Shown in pieces: positions 27,793-37,193 of a stretch of DNA of 64,000 nt. Position 1 is the first letter of the stretch. Each line of letters begins with the position of its first letter. The notes under the pieces are model-generated. The model ran no database searches and was not told the origin of the DNA. It saw only the letters and a program-made list of their open reading frames with translations. The position numbers and the translations under genes are program-made. The DNA is from Brevibacillus brevis (lineage in GTDB: Bacteria > Bacillota > Bacilli > Brevibacillales > Brevibacillaceae). Where the stretch lies: positions 2,098,501 through 2,162,500 of the forward strand of contig NZ_CP030117.1 in NCBI RefSeq assembly GCF_001039275.2. Reading direction: 5' to 3'.

Positions 27793-29037
27793 ATGTTCAT
27801 TGTGAATCAAAATGAGATTTCTGTGCATGAGATGGAGAGACATAAGCAAGGATTCGAAAGCATGGATCATTTTCGACAGCCGGAAGGAAAGAGGTACGCC
27901 GTCTGTATAGCTGACCCACTTGACGTGATTAGTCTTGTTCAATATTTACGTGAGCATAATGCCTCCGTGCTGTTAATTCACGGAGAAACTCCGATGGAAA
28001 CAGCCTATCAGATGGCAGTGAAAGCAAGATGTTATGGGCTTGTTTATCAGGAGACAAAGCACTTCTTGTCCATCACGGATAAACAACAGAGTGAGAAACC
28101 ATCGCTCTACCAATATAGCTCAGGTACTACAGGCGACGCGAAGCTGATCGGGAGAAGCTGGGATGATATCCAAACAGAAATTCATGCCTACAACCAGTTG
28201 TTTCAGGGAGAGGAAGCATTAATCCCGATTGTGCTGGCATCGGTGACACATTCGTATGGATTGATATGTGGAGTTTTGGCAGCACTGGAGCGGGGAAGCA
28301 AGCCTTCGATTGTAACGCACAAAAATCCGAAGTTTGCTTTGCAAGTGATTCAAGGTACTCCCCGGCATATTGTGTATGGTCTGCCAGTCTTTTATCACAT
28401 CCTATCAAGCTTTACACGAGAACAGGTACGCTTTCACCGGTTAATGACATCTGGAGCTCCGATGCCAGAAGGCTTGTTTCTAAAGCTGCAAGGCATGAGC
28501 GACACCTTGATGCAACAATATGGATGCTCCGAGGCGGGGTGCGTCAGTATGAGTAAACAAATGCGGTCGCATACAGATCTGGGTGTTCCCCTGTCCCATG
28601 TAACAATGACAGCAGGTGAAAAGGAAGAACAACCCGGTGAAATAAAGATTTGGAGCGGACAGAACGAAATAGCGACGCAGGATTTAGGTTTCTGGACAGA
28701 AGAAGGACATATTCAATTTGTATCCAGGATGGATGATGTGATTAACGTTTCTGGCTTAAAGGTATTTCCTTTGGAGGTCGAGGACGTCATTTTGAAAATG
28801 AGTGGGACGAAAGAAGTGGTTGTGTATCGTGGGCGTCATCCGGTCATGGGGGAAATTGTAAAGGCGCAGGTTATTACCGAGGGAGGAACTACTCCTGAAC
28901 AAATCAGGGAATGGTGCCAAGATCGTTTGCCAGGCTATAAAGTCCCATTCGAAATCCAATGTGTGACGAGCATTCCTAAGACAGCCACAGGAAAAATCAG
29001 CCGTCGATTATTAGAAATGGAGACGATCAGCAAATGA
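27793..29037 (+). CDS. asbC: 3,4-dihydroxybenzoate-AMP ligase AsbC
   Basis: 414 residues from ATG 27793 with GGGAGGT in the end of asbB. ANL-superfamily adenylating enzyme: SSGTTGDAK phosphate loop, QQYGCSEAG, and the C-terminal GKISR (SIPKTATGKISRR). It activates 3,4-dihydroxybenzoate made by AsbF and loads it on AsbD. The start I chose removes a 23-residue extension overlapping asbB. It overlaps asbD by 4 bp (ATGA). Confidence 0.9.
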   Translation: MFIVNQNEISVHEMERHKQGFESMDHFRQPEGKRYAVCIADPLDVISLVQYLREHNASVLLIHGETPMETAYQMAVKARCYGLVYQETKHFLSITDKQQSEKPSLYQYSSGTTGDAKLIGRSWDDIQTEIHAYNQLFQGEEALIPIVLASVTHSYGLICGVLAALERGSKPSIVTHKNPKFALQVIQGTPRHIVYGLPVFYHILSSFTREQVRFHRLMTSGAPMPEGLFLKLQGMSDTLMQQYGCSEAGCVSMSKQMRSHTDLGVPLSHVTMTAGEKEEQPGEIKIWSGQNEIATQDLGFWTEEGHIQFVSRMDDVINVSGLKVFPLEVEDVILKMSGTKEVVVYRGRHPVMGEIVKAQVITEGGTTPEQIREWCQDRLPGYKVPFEIQCVTSIPKTATGKISRRLLEMETISK

Positions 29038-29300
29038 CACGAACAGAAAGAATCGAGCAAATCCATACGATCATGACCGAAAAATTAAAATTATCGCATA
29101 TCCTCCCACTAAAGGAATCCATGCGATTGAATGAGGATCTACATATTGATTCGATTATGCTATTGCAACTGATTGTTTATATCGAGGAAGATTTGCATTT
29201 GGTAGTTCCTGCTCACGAGTTAGATCCACGAATCTTCCAAACGGTTGGATCACTCCTTACTTTTGTTGAACAGCTAGAACCGCAGCATGTATCGAATTAG
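29034..29300 (+). CDS. asbD: Aryl carrier protein AsbD
   Basis: 88 residues, size of an acyl/aryl carrier protein. The phosphopantetheine serine is in HIDSIMLLQL. It carries 3,4-dihydroxybenzoate as a thioester from AsbC to AsbE. It begins 4 bp inside asbC. The segment EDLHLVVPAHELDPRIF is typical helix III of carrier domains. Confidence 0.9.
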   Translation: MTRTERIEQIHTIMTEKLKLSHILPLKESMRLNEDLHIDSIMLLQLIVYIEEDLHLVVPAHELDPRIFQTVGSLLTFVEQLEPQHVSN

Positions 29301-29332
29301 CGTCTATACAAACACCGAGTGGGGGATACAGA

Positions 29333-30316
29333 ATGGTTAAGGTCCATTGCATTATTTCATGCCTATGCGAAGTGATTAAGCGCCGCACAAAGATTGATTA
29401 TCGTCCCTATTATTTTGGCATTTGGGATGCCGAGTACTCCATAACGGATCAAGGCGTGGTCACCTATTACATTGATAACCATGAGGAGATTATCAAGGGA
29501 TATGAACGACTTTTCCGAGCGAAAGTAACAGAATGGTATGATCATTCCCAAGATAAAGCCTCCAATCTGGACATGTTCTTAGAGCTCATTGATAAGCGTA
29601 CCGAGGATCAGTTTGTCCTTGTTCAGATAGACATGTCACTGGTTCCAGAGCGAGATAATAAATTTGCGTTGAAGCCATTCCCGCATTTTTTGATGATTTC
29701 CAAGACGGAGAATGAGGATGAGTGGTTTATGTTTGACCCGGATTTTCGTTGGGAGGGCAATGTGAAGAAGGAGACAGTGATCAAAGCCTTCTTGGAAAAT
29801 CCGTTTGGTGGCGGCTTGATGGTGGATGCGAGTGAAATTAAAGAACCAACCTATGAAATGATCCACGACTATTTCTACGACGCACTCAAGCGTGATCATA
29901 ATCCATTTACCCTTGAACTGAAGCAATTGATTACAGATATGGCAGAAGGACGCAATGGATACAACTTGGACATGTTGCTTGCGGCAGTGACTCAGGTGAA
30001 AGTGATTGCGATCCGTAAATACAGCTACGAGTATGCATTCCTATATCTGCAAGATTATTTGCAATACCATCGTGATGAGTTTTTGCGCATCGCCTATAAA
30101 GTGGAGGACATCTACCAAGGGTTTACGACAGCTCAGTACTTGTCAGTCAAAATGGCGATGACCAAGAATATGGCGTTGTTACCTCCGATTATCGAAGCGT
30201 TAGAAGAGATTGATCTGATTGAACTTGAAGTGAAAAAAGAGTTGGAGCGTCAGTTTGTTTTGTGGACCCAAATGGATAAAAGTCTCGTCACTGTAGACGA
30301 AAAAGGGTGGAGGTAA
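29333..30316 (+). CDS. asbE: Petrobactin synthase AsbE
   Basis: 327 residues, same length as AsbE of the B. anthracis group. The start MVKVHCIISCLCEVIKRR and segment FDPDFRWEGNVKKETV fit the family (DUF6005). AsbE transfers 3,4-dihydroxybenzoyl groups from AsbD onto spermidine amines. Cys residues near the N-terminus are candidates for catalysis, but I cannot assign one. Starts 32 bp after asbD. Confidence 0.87.
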   Translation: MVKVHCIISCLCEVIKRRTKIDYRPYYFGIWDAEYSITDQGVVTYYIDNHEEIIKGYERLFRAKVTEWYDHSQDKASNLDMFLELIDKRTEDQFVLVQIDMSLVPERDNKFALKPFPHFLMISKTENEDEWFMFDPDFRWEGNVKKETVIKAFLENPFGGGLMVDASEIKEPTYEMIHDYFYDALKRDHNPFTLELKQLITDMAEGRNGYNLDMLLAAVTQVKVIAIRKYSYEYAFLYLQDYLQYHRDEFLRIAYKVEDIYQGFTTAQYLSVKMAMTKNMALLPPIIEALEEIDLIELEVKKELERQFVLWTQMDKSLVTVDEKGWR

Positions 30317-30322
30317 AGTCAA

Positions 30323-31159
30323 ATGAAACTCTCATTGTGCACAATCACTTTTCGCCACCAGTTAATTTCGTTAGCACAAATTGTCCAGTTTGCTCATCGT
30401 CATCATTTTGATGGAATCGAGTTATGGGGAACCCACGCCCAACATCTGTACGATCATGATCGATTAGAGATGGAGGAGCAGGTAAAGTTGGTCAGGGATC
30501 AAGGCATGAGTATCTCCATGCTTAGTGATTATTTGGATATTGCTACTTCATCTGGTTTTCAGCGTACACTGGAAAAAGCAAAAAGACTCATTTCACTGGC
30601 GAAATGGCTACATGTAAAGCAAATCAGGACGTTTGCTGGGCAGAAGGCGAGTCAAGAAGTTGGGCCAGAAGAGCGGGCGCGCTATGTGCATCATCTGCAA
30701 ATCTTATGTAAGATGTGTCAAGAGCACGGGATTCAGCTTTTGGTCGAAACACATCCAAACACGCTCACGGATTCTATGAGTTCTACACTTGCTTTGTTGC
30801 AGGAAGTCAATCATCCTGCACTAAAAGTTAATCTTGATTTTCTTCATGTCTGGGAATCAGGTGCTGATCCAATCGACGCGTACGAGCAATTGAGACCGTG
30901 GGTAGCTCATTATCATTTGAAAAATATTTCCTCACCGAATCATCTGCCCGTATTCGCTCCACATAATGTATATGCCCCTAACGGCGATCGTGAGGGAATG
31001 GTACTGCTCGGTGAAGGTGTTGTAGATTATGGGCCTATTTTAGAAAAGATTGCGGAAACGGATTATTTTGCATCTATTGAATGGTTTGGTCAGAGTCCAC
31101 AGCGTGTATTAGCTGAAGAGGTAGAGTGGTTGCGGAAGGCAATGATGGTTCGTGCGTAA
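30323..31159 (+). CDS. asbF: 3-dehydroshikimate dehydratase AsbF
   Basis: 278 residues, TIM-barrel sugar isomerase/endonuclease IV type fold. Metal ligands can be seen in LLVETHPNT (Glu), VNLDFLHVWESG (Asp and His) and ASIEWFG (Glu). It converts 3-dehydroshikimate into 3,4-dihydroxybenzoate, the catechol precursor peculiar to petrobactin. It lies 6 bp after asbE and ends the operon at a terminator. Confidence 0.92.
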   Translation: MKLSLCTITFRHQLISLAQIVQFAHRHHFDGIELWGTHAQHLYDHDRLEMEEQVKLVRDQGMSISMLSDYLDIATSSGFQRTLEKAKRLISLAKWLHVKQIRTFAGQKASQEVGPEERARYVHHLQILCKMCQEHGIQLLVETHPNTLTDSMSSTLALLQEVNHPALKVNLDFLHVWESGADPIDAYEQLRPWVAHYHLKNISSPNHLPVFAPHNVYAPNGDREGMVLLGEGVVDYGPILEKIAETDYFASIEWFGQSPQRVLAEEVEWLRKAMMVRA

Positions 31160-31162
31160 GTG

Positions 31163-31202
31163 AAAAAGGTCGGAGGCGCAGGGGTGCTTCCGCCCTTTTT
31201 TT
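31163..31202 (+). terminator. Intrinsic terminator of the asb operon
   Basis: Imperfect stem AAAAAGG-CGGAGGC / GCTTCCGCCCTTTTT followed by more T; 4 bp after the asbF stop. Confidence 0.8.
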
Positions 31203-31272
31203 CGTGTAAAAAGAAACCAAGTGCTTCTAGCGAGCGTCTACGTTATTGATAACTTATTCGGGAGGACCCTTG

Positions 31273-32403
31273 ATGAAAAAGTTCTTATTGCTCTCATGCC
31301 TGCTGATTTCCTTGCTGGGCATCCTTGTACCTGGACAAATCAATGCCGCTGCTCCTGCGAAGGCAGACCCTCGTAAGCCAGAGCCGGTCGTCATCTATCA
31401 AGTAACGGTAGATGGAAAAGTGACAAAAACCGTTACGAACATGCCCTTGATCCACCGGGCGAGCATGTCGCCATCGGGCAGGTTTGTATACGGTGAGCGG
31501 ATCGGATATGGGAAGACAGACCGAACCATACCGTACTTGTACGATATGCAAACAAAAAAGATGACGCAGCTATCCGGCTATGGCAAATGGTCACCGAAGC
31601 AGGACGCGCTCTACATTCGTGAAAATGGCGGTATTGTGAAGCTCAATCTGCCCGACGGCAAAAAAACGGTACTCGTTCCGGCAGCAGCTCAGTATCCTGT
31701 CCTTGATTTTTCCGTTTCACCGGATGAACAGTACATGGTGTTCACCCGGATGGACATGCTCTCTTCCAATTCCAAAGCAAGCGGTCACCTGATCTTGCAG
31801 CACCTGCCTACACTCAAAATGAAAAAGAATGACCAGTATGAATGGCCAAGTGGAACGGAAGAAGAAATGTATTACTGGGTGCCGACTTCAAAAAAGCTAT
31901 TTTACAAAACGCAAACCGCAATCAAGGAGTTAGACTTACCGACTGGTCTGAAATACGATCACCAAATGACGGCATTCCCTTCTTACTCCAACGATATGAA
32001 GTACCGTTACATGCGAACCACTACAGAAGAATACATGCTGGATTTGCAGACAGGGAAAAAAGTCAATTTGAAGGATTCCGTGTTCACTGAGAGCTACTTG
32101 GACAAGATTGTTTGGTCGCCATCAGGAAGTCAGATGGCAGTAGAACAACACTCTCGTACTTCCAATTCTCAAGATTCCTATATGTACATTCAATCATGCA
32201 AGCAGGTCACGAAATGCGGTTATTCATTCGGCTCTCCTGACAAGGGAATGCCTGGCTATTATCACTTAAGTGACAATCATCGTATCATCGGCTGGGCAAA
32301 GGACGGGAAGTCGTACTATGTAGCTGATCTCGCATCGATCCACTATAGCGCTTTTCCGCCTGAAAAGTTGGGTCCTTCCAACAATGTTATTGAACTGCGA
32401 TGA
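31273..32403 (+). CDS. Secreted beta-propeller-like protein of unknown function
   Basis: 376 residues from ATG 31273, with GGGAGGAC upstream; the frame's first nine residues are not conserved-looking. A signal peptide (MKKFLLLSCLLISLLGILVPG, cleavage after QINA-AA) is followed by repeated WD40/TolB-like blades: MSPSGRFVYGE, WSPKQDALYI, VSPDEQYMVF, WSPSGSQMAVE. Such repeats give a propeller. It lies after the asb terminator and 40 bp before a phosphatase gene, so it is not clearly tied to petrobactin. Confidence 0.65.
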   Translation: MKKFLLLSCLLISLLGILVPGQINAAAPAKADPRKPEPVVIYQVTVDGKVTKTVTNMPLIHRASMSPSGRFVYGERIGYGKTDRTIPYLYDMQTKKMTQLSGYGKWSPKQDALYIRENGGIVKLNLPDGKKTVLVPAAAQYPVLDFSVSPDEQYMVFTRMDMLSSNSKASGHLILQHLPTLKMKKNDQYEWPSGTEEEMYYWVPTSKKLFYKTQTAIKELDLPTGLKYDHQMTAFPSYSNDMKYRYMRTTTEEYMLDLQTGKKVNLKDSVFTESYLDKIVWSPSGSQMAVEQHSRTSNSQDSYMYIQSCKQVTKCGYSFGSPDKGMPGYYHLSDNHRIIGWAKDGKSYYVADLASIHYSAFPPEKLGPSNNVIELR

Positions 32404-32443
32404 TTGCTCAATCGAAATCCGTCAAAACGGAAGAGGTGCAAGG

Positions 32444-33016
32444 ATGCTCACACATGTGTATATGATCCGCCACGCAGAATCTCCGTACATTCAGGATCAG
32501 GAGAAAACACGCGGGTTGTCTGAAAAGGGCTGGCAAGATGCGCAATGTGTAGCAGAAATCTTGCAAGGGGAACAAATTGACGTGTTTGTCTCCAGCCCTT
32601 ATGCAAGAGCCATCCAGACAATTGAAACTACGGCGAAGCAAGCGAATCGGGAAATCAAGCTGGAACCGGATTTTCGCGAGCGCGAATTAGGGGCTTGGGT
32701 AGAGTGCTTTGAGCATTTTGTACAGGCTGTCGAGCATGTATTTGCAAATCGTGAGTTCGCTTTCGCAGGGGGAGAATCGAATGCGGTAGCGGGGGAAAGA
32801 GGACTCGCTGCCTTGCAGGAAGTTTTGGATCACCATCGAGGCAAAAAAGTCGCGATTGGCATCCATGGAAACATCATGACGATCATCATGAATCATTACG
32901 ATCCATCGTACGATTTCTCCTTTTGGAAAAAGACCTCGATGCCCGATATTTATAAACTAAGCTTTGAGGAAGATCAATTGATTCAGGTAGAACGTCTTTG
33001 GAATGACAATCACTAA
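32444..33016 (+). CDS. Histidine phosphatase family protein
   Basis: 190 residues from ATG 32444 with AGAGGT upstream. Phosphoglycerate mutase-like: catalytic His in VYMIRHAES, the VFVSSPYARAIQTI segment, EREL, and the second His in AIGIHGN. It may be a phosphatase for small phosphate esters; substrate unknown. Overlap with the preceding gene's 3' end is removed by this start. Confidence 0.85.
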   Translation: MLTHVYMIRHAESPYIQDQEKTRGLSEKGWQDAQCVAEILQGEQIDVFVSSPYARAIQTIETTAKQANREIKLEPDFRERELGAWVECFEHFVQAVEHVFANREFAFAGGESNAVAGERGLAALQEVLDHHRGKKVAIGIHGNIMTIIMNHYDPSYDFSFWKKTSMPDIYKLSFEEDQLIQVERLWNDNH

Positions 33017-33022
33017 ATAAAG

Positions 33023-33062
33023 AAGCCGTCTCCCGTATGATACGAGAGGCGGCTGTTCTTTT
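33023..33062. terminator. Bidirectional terminator between convergent genes
   Basis: A long hairpin with core CGTA-TGA-TACG, arm AGCCG/CGGCT and a TTCTTTTTC tail on the plus strand, between the phosphatase and murF stops. An A-rich left flank makes it usable for murF too. Confidence 0.75.
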
Positions 33063-33066
33063 TCTA

Positions 33067-34449
33067 TTATTCGTGATCTTCCAGATCAGTAATAAGCGTC
33101 CATAAGGACATACCTTTGGAGGCTTTGAACAAAAATGCATGCTTCTCATCCCGCAAAGGCAGTAGAGCAACCAGTGCCTCTGCTTTTGTGGCAAAATGCA
33201 GCTTGTTCCCCGTGTAAGCATCGTGGAGATGGCGTGTATCCTCACCGACTGTCACGAGCAGCTTGAATCTCTCAGCGATGTCTTGAATCGAGGCTCCTAC
33301 GCCCGCGTGCATAGCCCCGCTATCTGGACCGAGCTCATACATGTCACCTAACACGATGACTCTTGCGCGCTCAGAGTACAGCTCAGCAAACGTCCGTACA
33401 GCAGCCTCCATGGAGACGGGGCTGGCATTATACGCATCACTGATATACACAGCACCGTGCTTGGAGTTCATTTGCTCAAACCGCATGGCGGAGAGCTGAA
33501 CGGTGGACAAGGCGTGTGTGATTTGTTCAGTATCCATTCCCAGCCTCTTGGCAATCGCGACAGCAGGCAGTGCATTCAGGACACTGTGGCGGCCATGCAA
33601 CGGCAGGAATGCCTCGAACTCCTCCCCGGAGGCAAAGCATACTTTGAAACGAGTCCCACCTTCAACCGTTTCGATTTGCTCCGCCCAAATATCCGCCTTC
33701 TCATTAACAGAGTAGTATAGGAGTTCACCTGGATACAGATGGGCTATCATCCGTAGATACTCCGAATCCTTGTTGAGCAGCACGAGTCCGTCAAGAGCGG
33801 TATGAGGAAGCAGCTCCGCCTTTGCGAGAGCAATTTTTTCACGCGTACCAAAATACTCAATATGGGATTCCCCGATAAAGGTAATCACGCTAATATCTGG
33901 CTGGACCAGCGATGCGAGCAGATCGATTTCCCCAGCGTGGTTCATCCCGAGCTCTAGTACAGCAGCATGATGTTGTTCTTCCATCTGCAATAACGACAAA
34001 GGTACACCGATGTGGTTGTTGAAGTTTTTATACGTCTTGTATACGGGCGAACGGCTCGCAAGTACGTGTGCCACTATGTCCTTTACGGTTGTTTTCCCGA
34101 TACTTCCTGTAATGGCGATGCGAGGGAACGAAAAGCTTTTCCGATAAGCGGCAGCCAGCTTTTGAAAGCCACGCAGTGTATCATTGACGAGAATTAGCCC
34201 AAAATCATTTGGCAAGTTCGCAGGAATCTTCTCCTGATTCGAAACGAGTGCAGCTACAGCTCCTTGTTCAGCTGCTTGTAACAAAAAATCATGTCCATCC
34301 CGTGCGCCGCCTGTCAGCGCTACAAACAAAGATCCCGCAGTCAGCTCGCGGGTATCAAAGTGAACGGATGACAAGGCAAGCCCTGGGGAACCAGCGAGCA
34401 AAATCCCTTCTGCGTTGATTGCTGCCTGATCCAGTGCAATTGGTTTCAT
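33067..34449 (-). CDS. murF: UDP-MurNAc-tripeptide--D-alanyl-D-alanine ligase
   Basis: 460 residues from ATG 34449, with AAAGGAG 9 bp upstream; upstream codons lack conservation. Mur ligase pattern: ATP loop ITGSIGKTTVKD, then the His/Asn-type segments FNNHIGVPLSLL and LELGMNHAGEI, and the C-terminal segment ISDAYNASPVSMEAA. MurF adds D-Ala-D-Ala (from Ddl) to the UDP-MurNAc-tripeptide. GSIGKTT instead of the more common GSxGKTT with Asn is within family variation. It is alone on the minus strand, not with other mur genes. Confidence 0.95.
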   Translation of the reverse strand: MKPIALDQAAINAEGILLAGSPGLALSSVHFDTRELTAGSLFVALTGGARDGHDFLLQAAEQGAVAALVSNQEKIPANLPNDFGLILVNDTLRGFQKLAAAYRKSFSFPRIAITGSIGKTTVKDIVAHVLASRSPVYKTYKNFNNHIGVPLSLLQMEEQHHAAVLELGMNHAGEIDLLASLVQPDISVITFIGESHIEYFGTREKIALAKAELLPHTALDGLVLLNKDSEYLRMIAHLYPGELLYYSVNEKADIWAEQIETVEGGTRFKVCFASGEEFEAFLPLHGRHSVLNALPAVAIAKRLGMDTEQITHALSTVQLSAMRFEQMNSKHGAVYISDAYNASPVSMEAAVRTFAELYSERARVIVLGDMYELGPDSGAMHAGVGASIQDIAERFKLLVTVGEDTRHLHDAYTGNKLHFATKAEALVALLPLRDEKHAFLFKASKGMSLWTLITDLEDHE

Positions 34450-34602
34450 CTGCACGAACTCCTTTTTCTTGTTATCCTGTTTCAACCTCGAAGTCATGCT
34501 ACCATGCGTCAGGTAGTGCCGCAAGACAAAAGTGAGGGAATGTGATAGGATCAATTCTTACATACATAACTATCCACATACAGAGGAAGAAAGGAGTCTC
34601 CC

Positions 34603-34926
34603 ATGGAAAAAAGTATTTTTACCAAAATCATGGACGGTGAAATTCCTGCTCGTATCGAGTATGAGGATGAGCAAGTCATCGTCATCCACGATATTGCACC
34701 AAAAGCACGCGTTCACTTGTTGATTATCCCGCGTAAGCCAATTCCCACGCTTATGGATGTAAGTGCCGAGGACCTGCCGCTGATCGGGCATATCCACCAT
34801 GTAGCACAACTCTTGGCGAAAAAGCTGGAACTGCCAGGTTTTCGCCTGATTAACAACTGTGGTAAAGAGGGTGGACAAGAGGTTTTCCACATCCATTATC
34901 ACCTTTTGTCCGGTTTTTACGAATAA
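34603..34926 (+). CDS. HIT-family (HINT-like) hydrolase
   Basis: 107 residues, histidine triad HIHYHLLSG near the C-terminus, with the usual start MEKSIFTKIMDGEIPA and segment RVHLLIIPRKPIPT. HINT-like proteins hydrolyse nucleoside phosphoramidates or aminoacyl-AMP. Ribosome-binding site AGAAAGGAG upstream of the ATG. Diverges from murF and precedes rpsU, an association also seen in other Firmicutes. It is the second HIT gene in this window. Confidence 0.9.
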   Translation: MEKSIFTKIMDGEIPARIEYEDEQVIVIHDIAPKARVHLLIIPRKPIPTLMDVSAEDLPLIGHIHHVAQLLAKKLELPGFRLINNCGKEGGQEVFHIHYHLLSGFYE

Positions 34927-34932
34927 AATTGA

Positions 34933-34970
34933 ACTAAAGGTTGACCTTCTTTAGTCATCTATCCTATAAT
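34933..34970 (+). promoter_or_regulatory. Promoter of rpsU with overlapping hairpin
   Basis: TTGACC (34941-34946), 18-bp spacer, TATAAT (34965-34970). The -35 lies within an inverted repeat (ACTAAAGG-TTGA-CCTTcTTTAGT, 34933-34955), which may also end the HIT transcript. Confidence 0.7.
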
Positions 34971-35039
34971 GAAGTGTGACAGTCTGTTCGTACGTTCGAC
35001 TCAGGCGTCCCACGGTTTTAGCGGAGGGAGGGAAGACAA

Positions 35040-35213
35040 ATGGCAGAAATTCGAGTCAAGAAAAACGAGTCTTTGGATAGCGCACTTCGCCGCTTCAAGC
35101 GTGAAAGCGCAAAATCCGGGGTGATGGCGGAACTGCGTAAACGTCGCCACTTTGAGAAGCCTAGCATTAAGCGCAAGAAGAAATCCGAAGCAGCTCGCAA
35201 GCGCAAGTTTTAA
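35040..35213 (+). CDS. rpsU: 30S ribosomal protein S21
   Basis: 57 residues ([19 protein letters not shown]...; ends RKRKF), very basic, typical bS21 of Bacillales. GGAGGGAGGG lies upstream of the ATG. S21 helps translation initiation on the small subunit. It precedes yqeY by 17 bp, as in B. subtilis. The gene was read directly from the DNA because it is short. Confidence 0.95.
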
Positions 35214-35230
35214 TTGACGGAGGGCTCATC

Positions 35231-35677
35231 ATGAGTGTAATGGAGCGACTCGATCAAGATATGAAGCAAGCAATGAAGGACAGAGCTGCTCTAAAACTCT
35301 CTGTTATTCGCATGGTGAAAGCCGCATTAAAGAACGAAGAGATTAACAAGGGCAGACTTTTGTCTGAAGACGAAGTGCTGACCATCTTGACTCGTGAGTT
35401 AAAACAACGCCGTGAATCCCTCCACGAATTTGAGAAGGCAGGCCGCGTGGAACTTGCCTCTAAAACGCGCGAAGAGATCGACGTGCTCTCCGCTTACTTA
35501 CCCGCTCAGCTTAGCGAAGACGAAATTCGTGATATCGTTCGGGAAGGTATCGCAGCTACCAATGCCTCCTCCAAAAAGGAGATGGGCAAAGTGATGGGTG
35601 CGATCATGCCGAAAGTGAAAGGCAGAGCAGACGGAAACCTCGTGCAAAAGATTGTATCTGAGGAACTACCATCGTAG
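35231..35677 (+). CDS. yqeY: GatB/YqeY domain protein
   Basis: 148 residues, standard Yqe[20 protein letters not shown] start, helical, and the tail [18 protein letters not shown] resembling the C-terminal tRNA-binding domain of GatB. The role may relate to tRNA amidation or stress; unproven. GGAGGG upstream of ATG, 17 bp after rpsU, terminated downstream. Confidence 0.92.
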   Translation: MSVMERLDQDMKQAMKDRAALKLSVIRMVKAALKNEEINKGRLLSEDEVLTILTRELKQRRESLHEFEKAGRVELASKTREEIDVLSAYLPAQLSEDEIRDIVREGIAATNASSKKEMGKVMGAIMPKVKGRADGNLVQKIVSEELPS

Positions 35678-35708
35678 ACGAGAGTAACACCTCATATAGA
35701 TACGAACA

Positions 35709-35747
35709 GAAAAACTCAACCTGTAAAGGTTGGGTTTTTCTTTTTTT
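35709..35747 (+). terminator. Intrinsic terminator after yqeY
   Basis: Stem GAAAAACTCAACC / GGTTGGGTTTTTC, loop 6 nt, long T-run. Confidence 0.9.
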
Positions 35748-35842
35748 CCAAATGTGAAATAAATATGAAACGATTGCCATCCTCTTTCGTATACCTTATT
35801 GCACATACGTTGAAGCTGATAGAAGGAAAGGAGGTACATGCA

Positions 35843-37186
35843 ATGAGTGCAGCAAGGCTAGTAAAAAGCCGCATGCGATTGCTTTTTTCACTTCTTTGCC
35901 TGATTATGGGAATGACGATGCTTCTTGCTCCCGCATCCACAACAGCCCAGACCTATCAAAAAGCTGTCTGGATTCCAGTAGATAGCACGATCGAGCGAGG
36001 GTTGGAGAGCTTTTTGCACAGAGCATTTGCTGACGCACAGGAGCAGCAGGCAGACCTTGTTATTTTGCATATCAATACGCCAGGTGGAGAAGTGAACGCT
36101 GCCGACCAAATTGGACAGTTGATCCGTCAGGCTCCCATGCATGTGATAGCCTATATTGATAACCAGGCTTTTTCAGCGGGAACTTACATCGCCCTGAATG
36201 CAAATGAAATTATTATGACTCCAGGCAGTAGCATGGGGGCAGCAGCACCGATTGACTTGGCAGGGAATGCAGCAGATATCAAGTTCATTTCCGGTTGGAG
36301 CAATAAAATGATGGCGGCAGCGGAGTTGAACAATCGCAATCCTGACGTTGCTCGCGCGATGGTGGAAATCGATACAGAATTCCCCGGATTAAAGCCAAAA
36401 GGTACGGTGTTGTCTCTCGATGCCCAACAAGCGAAACGGTTAGGTTATGCGGATGATGTGGTGTCCAATAAGGAAGAGCTGCTCAAAAAGCTCGGTATTC
36501 AGCCGGATTCCCTTCAGGCGATTGAGCCAACAGGTGGAGAGCTAGTCGCTAGGTGGGTGACGAGTCCCATTGTGATGAGTCTTCTGCTCATCATTGGATT
36601 GGGCGGAATTGTAGTAGAACTGTTTGCCCCTGGTTTTGGTGTTGCAGGGACGATTTCACTCGTCGCGTTCAGTCTATATTTCTTTGGACATTATGTAGCG
36701 GGATTTGCCAACTGGTTGCACATCGGACTGTTTGTCTTCGGAATCTTACTGATGCTTCTGGAAATTTTTCTCCCGGGCGGCATTGTCGGTGCGATTGGTT
36801 TCGTGAGTATTGTGACAGGTCTCGTAATGGCAGCCTATGACACGCAGCAAGGGCTCGCATCGCTAGGCGTGGCCGCTCTGATTACGGCAATTGTAGCATT
36901 CATGCTAGTGAAGAAATACGGGGTCAAAGGTCTCTTCAACAAGTTTGTCCTGGGTGACACGCAGCGTAATGAAGAAGGCTACGTTGCTCCGCGCGATCAG
37001 CGTGAGCTGGAAGGAAAATCAGGCATCGCCCTAACACCATTGCGCCCGGCAGGGGTCGTCAAGGTGGAAGGAAAACGTGTGGATGCAGTATCGGTTGGTG
37101 GTTTCATTGAAGCGGGTACCGCCATCACCGTAGTGCAAGTAGAAGGCACGCGTATCGTCGTTGCCGAACTAGAACAAAAGGAGTGA
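35843..37186 (+). CDS. NfeD-family membrane-bound ClpP-class serine protease
   Basis: 447 residues from ATG 35843 with AAAGGAGGT 7 bp upstream. A signal/anchor segment ([20 protein letters not shown]) precedes a ClpP-like domain ([14 protein letters not shown]; the catalytic Ser in [20 protein letters not shown]). Four or so membrane helices follow (about 245-370), then an NfeD OB-fold domain at the C-terminus ([22 protein letters not shown]). This is YqeZ of B. subtilis, partner of the flotillin FloA encoded 7 bp downstream. It may cleave membrane or flotillin-associated substrates. Confidence 0.9.
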   Translation: MSAARLVKSRMRLLFSLLCLIMGMTMLLAPASTTAQTYQKAVWIPVDSTIERGLESFLHRAFADAQEQQADLVILHINTPGGEVNAADQIGQLIRQAPMHVIAYIDNQAFSAGTYIALNANEIIMTPGSSMGAAAPIDLAGNAADIKFISGWSNKMMAAAELNNRNPDVARAMVEIDTEFPGLKPKGTVLSLDAQQAKRLGYADDVVSNKEELLKKLGIQPDSLQAIEPTGGELVARWVTSPIVMSLLLIIGLGGIVVELFAPGFGVAGTISLVAFSLYFFGHYVAGFANWLHIGLFVFGILLMLLEIFLPGGIVGAIGFVSIVTGLVMAAYDTQQGLASLGVAALITAIVAFMLVKKYGVKGLFNKFVLGDTQRNEEGYVAPRDQRELEGKSGIALTPLRPAGVVKVEGKRVDAVSVGGFIEAGTAITVVQVEGTRIVVAELEQKE

Positions 37187-37193
37187 GCACTTC

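Noticed and set aside
24001..31200. The asb region as a recent mobile island
   Set aside because: It looks somewhat AT-richer than its neighbours by eye, but there are no integrase, transposase, tRNA or direct-repeat borders, so transfer is only a possibility.
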